From the NCBI RefSeq assembly GCF_014644735.1, contig NZ_BMKZ01000021.1, forward strand, positions 1 through 51,246: a DNA stretch of 51,246 nucleotides, read 5' to 3'. Under the pieces are notes generated by a model. The model was not told where the DNA came from and made no database searches. It saw only the letters and a list, made by a program, of their open reading frames with translations. The stretch is from Caldalkalibacillus thermarum. GTDB lineage: Bacteria; Bacillota; Bacilli; Caldalkalibacillales; Caldalkalibacillaceae. The position numbers and the translations under genes were made by a program. Of this stretch, positions 9,296-16,488 are shown one piece after another. The number at the start of each line of letters is the position of its first letter. Within the stretch, counting starts at the first letter, position 1.

Positions 9296-9328
9296 TTTAT
9301 CAAACTTTCATTTAGGGAGTGTGGCCAT

Positions 9329-10549
9329 ATGCAAATAGCTCAAGAGTTTACATTTTCTAAACGTTTTCCTCATTTGCCTTTAGTCGGGGCAGCTTTTTCG
9401 GGCAAACAATCAAATGTAATCCCACTTTCATTCGGATTTCCTGCTCCGGAGCTGCTTCCTGTTAAACAATTGTCCAGCGCTTCAGTGACTGCACTACAAA
9501 CACAAGGAAAGGAAGCTTTACAATACACGGGAGGAATTGGTCAGCAAAAGGTGATTCAATGGATTAAACAACGCGCTTTATTACGTTCCATTGAAGTAGA
9601 AGATAGCAATATTATGATTACTACAGGATCAATGCAGGGAATTGACTTAGTCACTAGGACGCTGACAGATCCAGGAGATCACGTTTGGATAGAATCACCT
9701 TCTTTTTTCGGGGCAATACGTTTATTCCTTTTAGCAGAAGTGCAATTAACCTCTTTTCCGATTGATGAATATGGATTAAGGGTTGATTTAGTCGAGCAAG
9801 CGCTTATTGATGCTAGAAAGAATAATAAACCCATACCGAAATTTTTATATGTTATGCCGAATTATCATAATCCTAGTGGAGTTAGTCTTTCGGTGGAAAG
9901 AAGAAAAAAACTTGCTGAACTTGCCTATGAATATAACTTTTTCGTGGTGGAAGATGATGCTTATGTCGAATTAAGCTTTTCAGGGAAATATCTCCCAGCC
10001 ATTTATTCTTTTGGCCCGGAACGAGTTATCTATCTAAGTACATTTTCTAAAATTGTTGCACCTGGAATACGAATGGGATGGACAATTACTGATAAGCGAA
10101 TACTAGAAAAAATGAAAATGTTAAAATCTGATGGTGCCACAAGTGTATTTGTACAGGAAATTACTTCTCAATTTTTAAGTAATATGGATTTTGATAGACA
10201 TCTTAACCAATTAATCCATTGCTATCGTTCTAGGAGAGATGCAATGATCCAATCTATCAATGATTATTTTGGTGATAATGTTTCTTTTATCATCCCAGAT
10301 GGCGGATTTTTCATTTGGTTAACATTTCCTAACGATGTAGATACGACCGGTTTTTTACAACAATCGATTGACAGAGGTGTCAGTTATATTGATGGAAGAC
10401 ATTTCTATTTTGGAAATGTAGAGACAAACCATCTCCGCCTTTGCTTCACATATTGTAATGAGGAGCAGATTCGGAAAGGAATTAGTTGGATAGCAGATTC
10501 CTACTTTGAGTACAAAAAGAAATTCGATGTATTAGGAGGAGGAGTGTAA
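9329..10549 (+). CDS. PLP-dependent aminotransferase, class I/II (2-aminoadipate type)
   Basis: A fold-type I aminotransferase of 406 residues. It resembles the catalytic part of MocR proteins and LysN/2-aminoadipate aminotransferases and has no winged helix. Landmarks are GSMQGIDLVTRTL, the NPSGVSLSVERR segment, the DDAYVEL aspartate motif and the PLP lysine in YLSTFSKIVAPGIRMGW. The start has GGGAGTG ahead. It would move an amino group between an L-amino acid and a 2-oxo acid. With dat it could exchange amino groups between D- and L-series via shared oxo acids, which is inference. The next gene starts 2 bp after its stop. Confidence 0.8.
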   Translation: MQIAQEFTFSKRFPHLPLVGAAFSGKQSNVIPLSFGFPAPELLPVKQLSSASVTALQTQGKEALQYTGGIGQQKVIQWIKQRALLRSIEVEDSNIMITTGSMQGIDLVTRTLTDPGDHVWIESPSFFGAIRLFLLAEVQLTSFPIDEYGLRVDLVEQALIDARKNNKPIPKFLYVMPNYHNPSGVSLSVERRKKLAELAYEYNFFVVEDDAYVELSFSGKYLPAIYSFGPERVIYLSTFSKIVAPGIRMGWTITDKRILEKMKMLKSDGATSVFVQEITSQFLSNMDFDRHLNQLIHCYRSRRDAMIQSINDYFGDNVSFIIPDGGFFIWLTFPNDVDTTGFLQQSIDRGVSYIDGRHFYFGNVETNHLRLCFTYCNEEQIRKGISWIADSYFEYKKKFDVLGGGV

Positions 10550-10551
10550 AA

Positions 10552-11553
10552 ATGTCTAATTTATCTGTCAAAACTAAGAAAATATCGCCAAATGTTTATA
10601 TCAGGATTGACATTCCTCAAGAATATATCGATAAATTGAAAGAGATTTGTTCAATGGTAATTGTTGAACCATGGAAATACGGTCAACCAGAACCTGTTCC
10701 GAGTTCTGATTTATCTGAATGCAATGTAATTCTTACTTTAGGATTACATGATCCTCTTCATATTTTAAAAAATGCTCCAAATGTGCAATGGGTTCAGTCT
10801 ATAAGTGTAGGGACGGATGCAATGATAAATGATGATGTTATTAACAGTGATGTGATTATTACGAATACTAAAGGTTGCACTTCTGTACCAATTGCCGAGC
10901 ATACTATTGCTATGATCACCTCTTTCGCACGAGGAGTTCCTACAATGATTCGGAATCAAAAAGAACGAAAATGGGAAAGAATTCCTGTAATAGATTTGGA
11001 AAATGCTACTGTTGGGATTATTGGTTATGGAGAAATTGGTTTTGAAATTGCAAAAAGATGTCGATCACTAGGGATGCAAGTAATTGGTTGCCGGCGTAAC
11101 CTAGGAAAAAAGAATCGCGAGTTTGAGCCAGCGAACATAGTAGTTGGGATGGACCAAGTTGACGACGTGATTTCCCATTCAGATTTTTTAGTGCTGGCTC
11201 TTCCTTCAACAAGGGAAACTGTTCATTTCTTCAATAGGGAACGATTAAGAAAAATGAAACAAGGAAGCTATTTGATTAATGTTGGCCGCGGAAATACGGT
11301 AGTGGAAGAAGATTTAATAGAATGCTTGATTAATAATAGGATTGCTGGAGCAGCTTTAGATGTTTTTGAGGTAGAACCGCTTCCGAAAGAACATCCTTTT
11401 TGGCAATTGGAAAATGTGATTGTTTCGCCTCATAATGCATACTATTCGCCGAAAACAATGGATCGATATATGGACTTGTTTATGCGGAACCTTAAGCTTT
11501 TTTCAGAAGGTAAGCCATTGATCAATATCGTAGATAAACAGTTGGGGTATTAA
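10552..11553 (+). CDS. D-2-hydroxyacid dehydrogenase
   Basis: A NAD(P)-dependent reductase of the D-isomer-specific family, 333 residues. The nucleotide-binding motif is GIIGYGEIGFEIAKR. The catalytic trio is visible: arginine in INVGRGNTVVEE, glutamate in DVFEVEPLP and histidine in VSPHNAYYSP. It reduces a 2-oxo acid to a D-hydroxy acid or the reverse. It follows the aminotransferase by 2 bp behind AGGAGGAG, so both are one transcript. In this cluster it likely acts on oxo acids produced by the two aminotransferases. The exact substrate is unknown. Confidence 0.83.
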   Translation: MSNLSVKTKKISPNVYIRIDIPQEYIDKLKEICSMVIVEPWKYGQPEPVPSSDLSECNVILTLGLHDPLHILKNAPNVQWVQSISVGTDAMINDDVINSDVIITNTKGCTSVPIAEHTIAMITSFARGVPTMIRNQKERKWERIPVIDLENATVGIIGYGEIGFEIAKRCRSLGMQVIGCRRNLGKKNREFEPANIVVGMDQVDDVISHSDFLVLALPSTRETVHFFNRERLRKMKQGSYLINVGRGNTVVEEDLIECLINNRIAGAALDVFEVEPLPKEHPFWQLENVIVSPHNAYYSPKTMDRYMDLFMRNLKLFSEGKPLINIVDKQLGY

Positions 11554-11717
11554 ATAACTCAATTTTCACACAGTAAAAATTAATATCAATTCTTGATGTA
11601 TATATAAGATTGATGATGTATAAAATTTTGTGTAAAGCATTTTGCTAGGCAAAAAGAAAAAAGGTAGGGTATTCTCTGATTTGAACCAAAAATCTTAGAG
11701 AAAGGAGTACCCTACCT

Positions 11718-12875
11718 ATGTCTAAAAGTATACCGAATGTAGACTGGGCAAATCAACTGGAAAGTGTCATTCGTCAGTTTGTGAAGGAAAAATTAGAGCT
11801 GATTATGCGGGAAGAAATCAAACATTTCCTCGAAATCGAACAGGCGGACACATCCAATATGAGAAACGGCTACTATCAACGAAATCTAGATACGCAATAT
11901 GGCCGGATTGAGGGTCTTTTGGTTCCAAGAGACCGAAACGGGGAATTTCAAACACAGTTGTTTGCCCCTTACCAACGGCACACCGGCTGGCTGGAGGAAG
12001 CAATGATTAGGATGTATCAAAGTGGCATGAGTACACGGGAAATTGGCAAGTTTATCGAACGAATTCTAGGAAGCACCTATTCTCCTGCGACGATCAGCCG
12101 GATTACCGATGTCGTGAAGGAAGACATCGAGAAATGGCACGCTCGTCCACTACACCAGCGTTATTCGGTCTTATATTTGGACGGCTTGTACGTGAAACTT
12201 CGCCGGGATACGGTAGAGAAAGAAGTTATTTATGTGGTATTAGGAGTGAATGAAGAAGGATATCGCGAAATTCTGGATTTCTTCGTGGGAGGACAAGAAA
12301 GCGCCTATGGATGGCGGGAGATTCTCCAACAGCTCTACAAAAGAGGCGTCAAGGAAGTGCTTCTGGGCGTATTCGATGGACTACCGGGGCTGGAGGAAGC
12401 CTTTAAGGCGGTGTATCCGAAAGCTGATGTGCAGCGCTGTGTCGTGCACAAAGTCCGCAACACCCTCAGCCGTGTTCGGAAAAAAGACCAATTCGAAGTG
12501 GCCGAGGATCTCAAGCTGATTTATCGCGCGCCGAATAAGGAGATGGCGTTACAAATGTTTCAACAGTTTGAGTCGAAATGGTCCAGCAAGTATCCGAGAG
12601 AAGTTCAATCTTGGGCAAATGAGTTGGATGTCCTTCTCACCTTTATGGACTATCCAAGCAGTATTCGAAGTGTGATTTATACGACCAATGCCATCGAACG
12701 AACGATCAAGGAGATTCGGAAACGCCTAAAACCGATGAACAGTTTGAGCAGTTTAGAAAAAGTCGTATATTTGACGATACAGGACTTTAACGAGAAATGG
12801 GCAGGGCGAAAGTTGCGAGGATTTGCCGAAGCGCATGAAGCCCTCGAGCGAATGTTTGAAGAACGTTATCATTAA
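11718..12875 (+). CDS. IS256-family (mutator-type) transposase
   Basis: 385 residues, near full length for IS256 transposases. The DDE triad candidates are in VLYLDGLYVKL, GVFDGLPGLEEA and TTNAIERTIKEIRKR. The pattern DVQRCVVHKVRNTL is diagnostic of the Transposase_mut family. AAAGGAG precedes the ATG. No stop or frameshift interrupts it, so it is probably active. Confidence 0.92.
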   Translation: MSKSIPNVDWANQLESVIRQFVKEKLELIMREEIKHFLEIEQADTSNMRNGYYQRNLDTQYGRIEGLLVPRDRNGEFQTQLFAPYQRHTGWLEEAMIRMYQSGMSTREIGKFIERILGSTYSPATISRITDVVKEDIEKWHARPLHQRYSVLYLDGLYVKLRRDTVEKEVIYVVLGVNEEGYREILDFFVGGQESAYGWREILQQLYKRGVKEVLLGVFDGLPGLEEAFKAVYPKADVQRCVVHKVRNTLSRVRKKDQFEVAEDLKLIYRAPNKEMALQMFQQFESKWSSKYPREVQSWANELDVLLTFMDYPSSIRSVIYTTNAIERTIKEIRKRLKPMNSLSSLEKVVYLTIQDFNEKWAGRKLRGFAEAHEALERMFEERYH

Positions 12876-12897
12876 CCAAATACTGTAAATAAACAAA

Positions 12898-12970
12898 ATA
12901 GGGGGATTCTCCCTTTCCACACATGAGACTGAATATTCAGTCTACTGTGTGGAGAAAATCAGTCCCCTAT
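12898..12970. repeat. Nested palindrome downstream of IS256 transposase
   Basis: Three arm pairs are nested: ATAGGGG/CCCCTAT (12898-12904, 12964-12970), TCCACACA/TGTGTGGA (12916-12923, 12946-12953) and the perfect 18-bp AGACTGAATATTCAGTCT (12926-12943). It is non-coding and lies inside the element. It may be a two-way terminator that insulates the transposase. Confidence 0.75.
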
Positions 12971-13042
12971 CAAATCAAATCCATTTCAGAGAAACCCTAC
13001 CCCATTTACATTACACAAAATTCTTGACGGTACCACATCAAA

Positions 13043-13095
13043 CCGACATTCATCTCCCACTTTCGCTTCGCTTAGAAGTGGGAGACTTCTGTCGG
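13043..13095 (-). repeat. Solo IS605-type end hairpin after pbuG
   Basis: CCGACA...TGTCGG (13043-13048, 13090-13095) encloses CTCCCACTT...AAGTGGGAG (13054-13062, 13076-13084). The loop carries CGCTTCGCTTAGA, shared with the hairpin at the right edge of the window (51141-51153). It lies 40 bp downstream of the pbuG stop and just outside the IS256. It is probably a remnant of an IS605/IS1341 end; it may also act as a weak terminator of pbuG. Confidence 0.55.
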
Positions 13096-13136
13096 AGGTA
13101 AGTTAAAAGCCGACAAGCCATAAACTGTGACAGCCT

Positions 13137-14453
13137 CTATTCTGCTAACCAGATAAAGTAAGCTAAGAAGACAAAGAACAACACATACATCATAGGATGA
13201 ACGTCCCTATATTCCCCTTTAAAGATTTTGGTCAACGGATACAAGATAAATCCTAAGGCGATCCCGGTCGCAATGCTAAAGGTTAAAGACATGGCAATAA
13301 TCGTAATGAAGGCCGGAATGGCAAACTCAAGCTTGTTCCATTCAATAGATGCCAGCGCACTCGCCATCAACACCCCGACAATAATGAGCGCCGGAGACGT
13401 CAATCCTGGATGCTCCAAAAAGATTTCTAATAACGGGGAGAAGAAGAGAGAAACCAAGAACAAGCCCGCCACGACCATAGAGGTAAAACCGGTGCGCCCG
13501 CCCGCAGCGACCCCAGCCGAAGATTCAAGATAAGAGGTTGTGGTCGAAGTCCCCAGCACAGCTCCGGCAATTGTCGCAATAGAGTCTGAAGCCAGCGCCC
13601 GGTTCGCCCGGGGGAGCTTGTTGTTTTTCAAAAACCCAGCCTGGTTGGCTACCGCCATCAATGTTCCTGCCGTATCAAAAAAGTCAACGAACAAGAAGGT
13701 AAAAATAACAACCAGCATTTGGGCCGTAAAGAACTCTTCCGGATGACTTAAAGGATAAGTGATGGCCTCCCCAAATGTTGGCGCAATGCTGGGTACACTG
13801 GACACAATGGCGGATGGAACAGAAACAATACCTGCCACCATACCGGCCAATGCGGTTAAGATCAGCCCATAGAAGATGCCGCCTTTAAAACCACGGATCA
13901 TAAACAAGGCGGTAATGACAAGCCCGAAAATAGCCAGCAATGTCGGAGGCGCAGTTAATTCACCCAAACGCACAAAAGTGACTTCATCGGCCTCGATAAT
14001 ACCAGCATTTTTCATACCAATGAAGGCAATAAAGAAACCAATCCCTGCACCAGCGGCCAATTTGAGCTGCAGAGGAATCGCATTAATGATCGTTTCGCGC
14101 ACTTTGGTAATCGTCAAAATAAAGAAAATGACACCCGATACCAGTACACCTGCTAGCGCTGCTTGCCAGGGAATTCCCATGCCTATCACGACGGTATAAG
14201 CAAAGAAAGCATTCAGCCCCATGCCTGGCGCCAAGGCAATCGGATATTTAGCCCACAACCCCATAATTAAACAGCCAATCGCTGAGGCAAGTGCCGTTGC
14301 TACAAAGACAGCCCCTGGGTCCATCCCGGCATCAGCCAAAATAAAAGCATTAACGAACAAAATGTAAGCCATAGCCAAAAAAGTGGTCAAACCTGCCACA
14401 AACTCTTGCCGGTAAGTCGTTTGGTGCTTTTCAAATTCAAAATAACGCTCCAT
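13137..14453 (-). CDS. pbuG: Guanine/hypoxanthine permease, NCS2 AzgA type
   Basis: An integral membrane H+ symporter for hypoxanthine and guanine, 438 residues, with twelve or more hydrophobic segments. The start MERYFEFEKHQTTYRQE, GMGLNAFFAYTVV and the FDTAGTLMAVANQAG motif are typical of PbuG/AzgA proteins. TSTTTSYLESSAGVAAGGRTG is the conserved binding-site region. A frame opens at 14468, but GAGGAGG and a 6-nt spacer select the ATG at 14453. It is preceded by PurR-like boxes and a guanine riboswitch, and by guaA on the same strand, as in B. subtilis. Confidence 0.93.
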   Translation of the reverse strand: MERYFEFEKHQTTYRQEFVAGLTTFLAMAYILFVNAFILADAGMDPGAVFVATALASAIGCLIMGLWAKYPIALAPGMGLNAFFAYTVVIGMGIPWQAALAGVLVSGVIFFILTITKVRETIINAIPLQLKLAAGAGIGFFIAFIGMKNAGIIEADEVTFVRLGELTAPPTLLAIFGLVITALFMIRGFKGGIFYGLILTALAGMVAGIVSVPSAIVSSVPSIAPTFGEAITYPLSHPEEFFTAQMLVVIFTFLFVDFFDTAGTLMAVANQAGFLKNNKLPRANRALASDSIATIAGAVLGTSTTTSYLESSAGVAAGGRTGFTSMVVAGLFLVSLFFSPLLEIFLEHPGLTSPALIIVGVLMASALASIEWNKLEFAIPAFITIIAMSLTFSIATGIALGFILYPLTKIFKGEYRDVHPMMYVLFFVFLAYFIWLAE

Positions 14454-14489
14454 TTTGCTCCTCCTCATTTCATATAACTTGATGGCAAG

Positions 14490-14521
14490 AAAAAAGCCTA
14501 GGCTCTTTCTACCTAGGCTTT
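14490..14521 (-). terminator. Intrinsic terminator of the guanine riboswitch
   Basis: On the minus strand AAGCCTAGG (14512-14520 side) pairs with CCTAGGCTT and is followed by a T-run (TTTTTTCTTGC). It lies between the aptamer and the pbuG start, so ligand binding can favour it and stop transcription. Confidence 0.85.
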
Positions 14522-14590
14522 GCTACTGAGTGAAAATGACATGCAGAGATGCTGAAATGACAGAGGAGGACCTCTTCATTCCTGTTTCTC

Positions 14591-14661
14591 CGCACGTAGT
14601 CAAGCAATTTACGGTTGCCTGGTAGAGACACCTGAGCCATATTCTCAGGCATATACGCGCG
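14591..14661 (-). promoter_or_regulatory. Purine riboswitch aptamer, guanine type
   Basis: The minus strand shows a 7-bp P1 (CGCGCGT at 14661-14655 with ACGTGCG at 14597-14591), P2 from GCCTGAG/CTCAGG with the AATATGG start, the core TCTCTACCAGGCAACCGTAA and P3 from AGGCAA/TTGCTT. The junction reads GACTACG; the C in GACTA is the specificity base of guanine aptamers (adenine types have U). It controls pbuG through the terminator just downstream. Confidence 0.95.
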
Positions 14662-14734
14662 AAACACACATATTTTTACACGGAGCACCCTGTTTTAACG
14701 AACGTGATGCATAAACACAAAACTGAACATCTTC

Positions 14735-14763
14735 AGTGTAAAAAATCGGTCGGATTTTGTCAA
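14735..14763 (-). promoter_or_regulatory. Sigma-A promoter of pbuG
   Basis: On the minus strand TTGACA (14763-14758), a 17-bp spacer and TACACT (14740-14735). It is directly downstream of the PurBox pair and upstream of the aptamer. Confidence 0.8.
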
Positions 14764-14772
14764 TATAAAAGA

Positions 14773-14806
14773 CGAACATTTTTTGTATTTGGTATAAAAA
14801 AGTTCG
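14773..14806. promoter_or_regulatory. Inverted PurBox pair (PurR operator candidate)
   Basis: CGAACATT at 14773-14780 and its inverted partner AAGTTCG at 14800-14806 sit in AT-rich flanks. The cores CGAAC and GTTCG are 24 bp apart. This resembles the paired CGAAC boxes bound by Bacillus PurR. It overlaps the zone just upstream of the -35 of pbuG. Confidence 0.55.
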
Positions 14807-14842
14807 TGTAATACATTTCCGCATACACATCTTTCTGGTCTG

Positions 14843-16381
14843 TTACTCCCACTCAATCGTGGCCGGTGGCTTGGAGGTGATATCATACACCACGCGGTTG
14901 ACGCCGGGCACTTCATTGCAAATGCGGTTGGAGATCGTTTCTAATACTTCATAAGGAATGCGCGCCCAGTCAGCTGTCATACCGTCCACAGAGGTTACAG
15001 CCCTGATTCCCACTGTATAATCGTAAGTGCGGGCATCCCCCATCACGCCGACAGAGCGTATGTTGGGCAAGGTGGTAAAGTATTGCCAAATCTCCCGCTC
15101 CAGGCCGGCCTTTTTAATTTCCTCCCGTAAGATATAGTCTGATTCCCGCACAATCTCCAATTTCTCTTCAGTCACTTCGCCCAGCACCCGGATAGCCAGG
15201 CCGGGACCAGGAAAAGGCTGACGCCACACAATTTCTTCTGGGAGCCCCAGTTCTTCCCCTAATTTGCGCACTTCATCCTTAAACAGCGTATTAAGGGGCT
15301 CAATAAGGTCCATCTTCATCTCTTCCGGCAGCCCGCCCACGTTATGGTGGGATTTAATCGTTTGGGCTGTTTCCGTTCCGCTTTCTATAATATCCGTATA
15401 CAGCGTTCCTTGGGCCAGAAACTCAATGCCTTCTAACTTGCCTGCTTCCTCTTCAAACACATAGATAAACTCATTGCCAATAATTTTACGCTTCTGTTCC
15501 GGATCAGAAACCCCTTTTAGCTTTTGCAAGAAGCGCTGGCGGGCGTCCACTTTGATCACATTCATCTGAAACTTGTCGGAGAAGGTTTGCATGACACTTT
15601 CCGCTTCACCTTTGCGCAACAAGCCGTGGTCCACAAATATGCAAATGAGTTGGTCACCGATGGCGCGGTGAACCAGGGTAGCCACAACCGAGGAGTCCAC
15701 CCCTCCGCTCAAAGCACACAGCACCTTTTTATCTCCCACTTGTTCCCGGATGGCTGCCACGGCTTGATCAATAAACGCACCCATCGTCCATTCACCTTGA
15801 CAACCACACACGTCATAAACGAACCGTTTTAACATGTCCATACCATTTAAGGTATGTTTAACCTCGGGATGAAACTGAACAGCATACAACCCGCGATCCG
15901 CATCTTCCATCGCCGCCACCGGACAAGACGGGCTTTCCGCCGTAACGAGAAACCCGGAAGGAGGTTCTTTCACCAGGTCCCCGTGACTCATCCACACAAC
16001 CTGCTCCTCTTGAAGTCCCTTAAACAAACGGGAAGTGGTATTTAAACGGAGTTTCGCCTTCCCATATTCCCGATGCTGCGCTTTTTCAACCTGTCCTCCA
16101 AAATGGTGAGACAAAAGTTGCATGCCATAACAAATCCCCAAAATGGGGAGGCCCAGTTCAAAAATGCGCTGGTCACAACGGGGAGCCCCTTCGTCATACA
16201 CACTGTTAGGACCGCCTGAAAAAATGATCCCTTTGGGGTTGAGTTCCCGTATTTTATCTGCCGGCACATGGTAAGGCAGCAGTTCACTATACACCCCCAG
16301 CTCACGGATGCGCCTGGCAATCAGCTGGTTATACTGCCCCCCAAAATCAAGTACTACTATCATTTCAGCTGGTCTTTCCAT
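14843..16381 (-). CDS. guaA: GMP synthase (glutamine-hydrolysing)
   Basis: Converts XMP to GMP with ATP and glutamine, the last step of guanine nucleotide synthesis. 512 residues, the family size. The N-terminal class I amidotransferase has the nucleophile in GICYGMQ and the histidine in QFHPEV. The ATP-pyrophosphatase P-loop is [12 protein letters not shown], and the C-terminal dimerisation domain ends in the conserved [10 protein letters not shown] longer frame runs to 16462, but ATAGGAGGACATCTTCA before the ATG at 16381 fixes the start ([10 protein letters not shown]). Confidence 0.96.
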   Translation of the reverse strand: MERPAEMIVVLDFGGQYNQLIARRIRELGVYSELLPYHVPADKIRELNPKGIIFSGGPNSVYDEGAPRCDQRIFELGLPILGICYGMQLLSHHFGGQVEKAQHREYGKAKLRLNTTSRLFKGLQEEQVVWMSHGDLVKEPPSGFLVTAESPSCPVAAMEDADRGLYAVQFHPEVKHTLNGMDMLKRFVYDVCGCQGEWTMGAFIDQAVAAIREQVGDKKVLCALSGGVDSSVVATLVHRAIGDQLICIFVDHGLLRKGEAESVMQTFSDKFQMNVIKVDARQRFLQKLKGVSDPEQKRKIIGNEFIYVFEEEAGKLEGIEFLAQGTLYTDIIESGTETAQTIKSHHNVGGLPEEMKMDLIEPLNTLFKDEVRKLGEELGLPEEIVWRQPFPGPGLAIRVLGEVTEEKLEIVRESDYILREEIKKAGLEREIWQYFTTLPNIRSVGVMGDARTYDYTVGIRAVTSVDGMTADWARIPYEVLETISNRICNEVPGVNRVVYDITSKPPATIEWE

Positions 16382-16440
16382 TGAAGATGTCCTCCTATCT
16401 GTTTGAGTCCTCTCTGTCAAGCATGTTTGTTTTCTTTTTA

Positions 16441-16469
16441 TTTCTAACAGTCCCCAAGCCAAAGGTCAA
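16441..16469 (-). promoter_or_regulatory. Possible promoter of guaA
   Basis: Minus strand TTGACC (16469-16464), a 17-bp spacer and TAGAAA (16446-16441). No terminator is seen after the upstream transglutaminase gene, so read-through is also likely. Confidence 0.45.
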
Positions 16470-16488
16470 CCTTCAATTTTTGCCTTGC

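Larger units (their letters stand above)
11624..13022 (+). mobile_element. IS256-family insertion sequence, complete
   Basis: Terminal inverted repeats share AATTTTGTGTAA at 11624-11635 and (inverted) 13011-13022, with partial matches further in (GGTAGGGT and TCTCTG). One transposase gene fills most of the element. I see no matching 8-9 bp direct repeat on the flanks, so the outer limits are uncertain by a few bases or the element has recombined with another copy. Confidence 0.8.

Noticed and set aside
1421-11553. Staphylopine-like metallophore locus
   Set aside because: There is a similar ABC importer and MFS pump, but no nicotianamine synthase-like or opine dehydrogenase gene.
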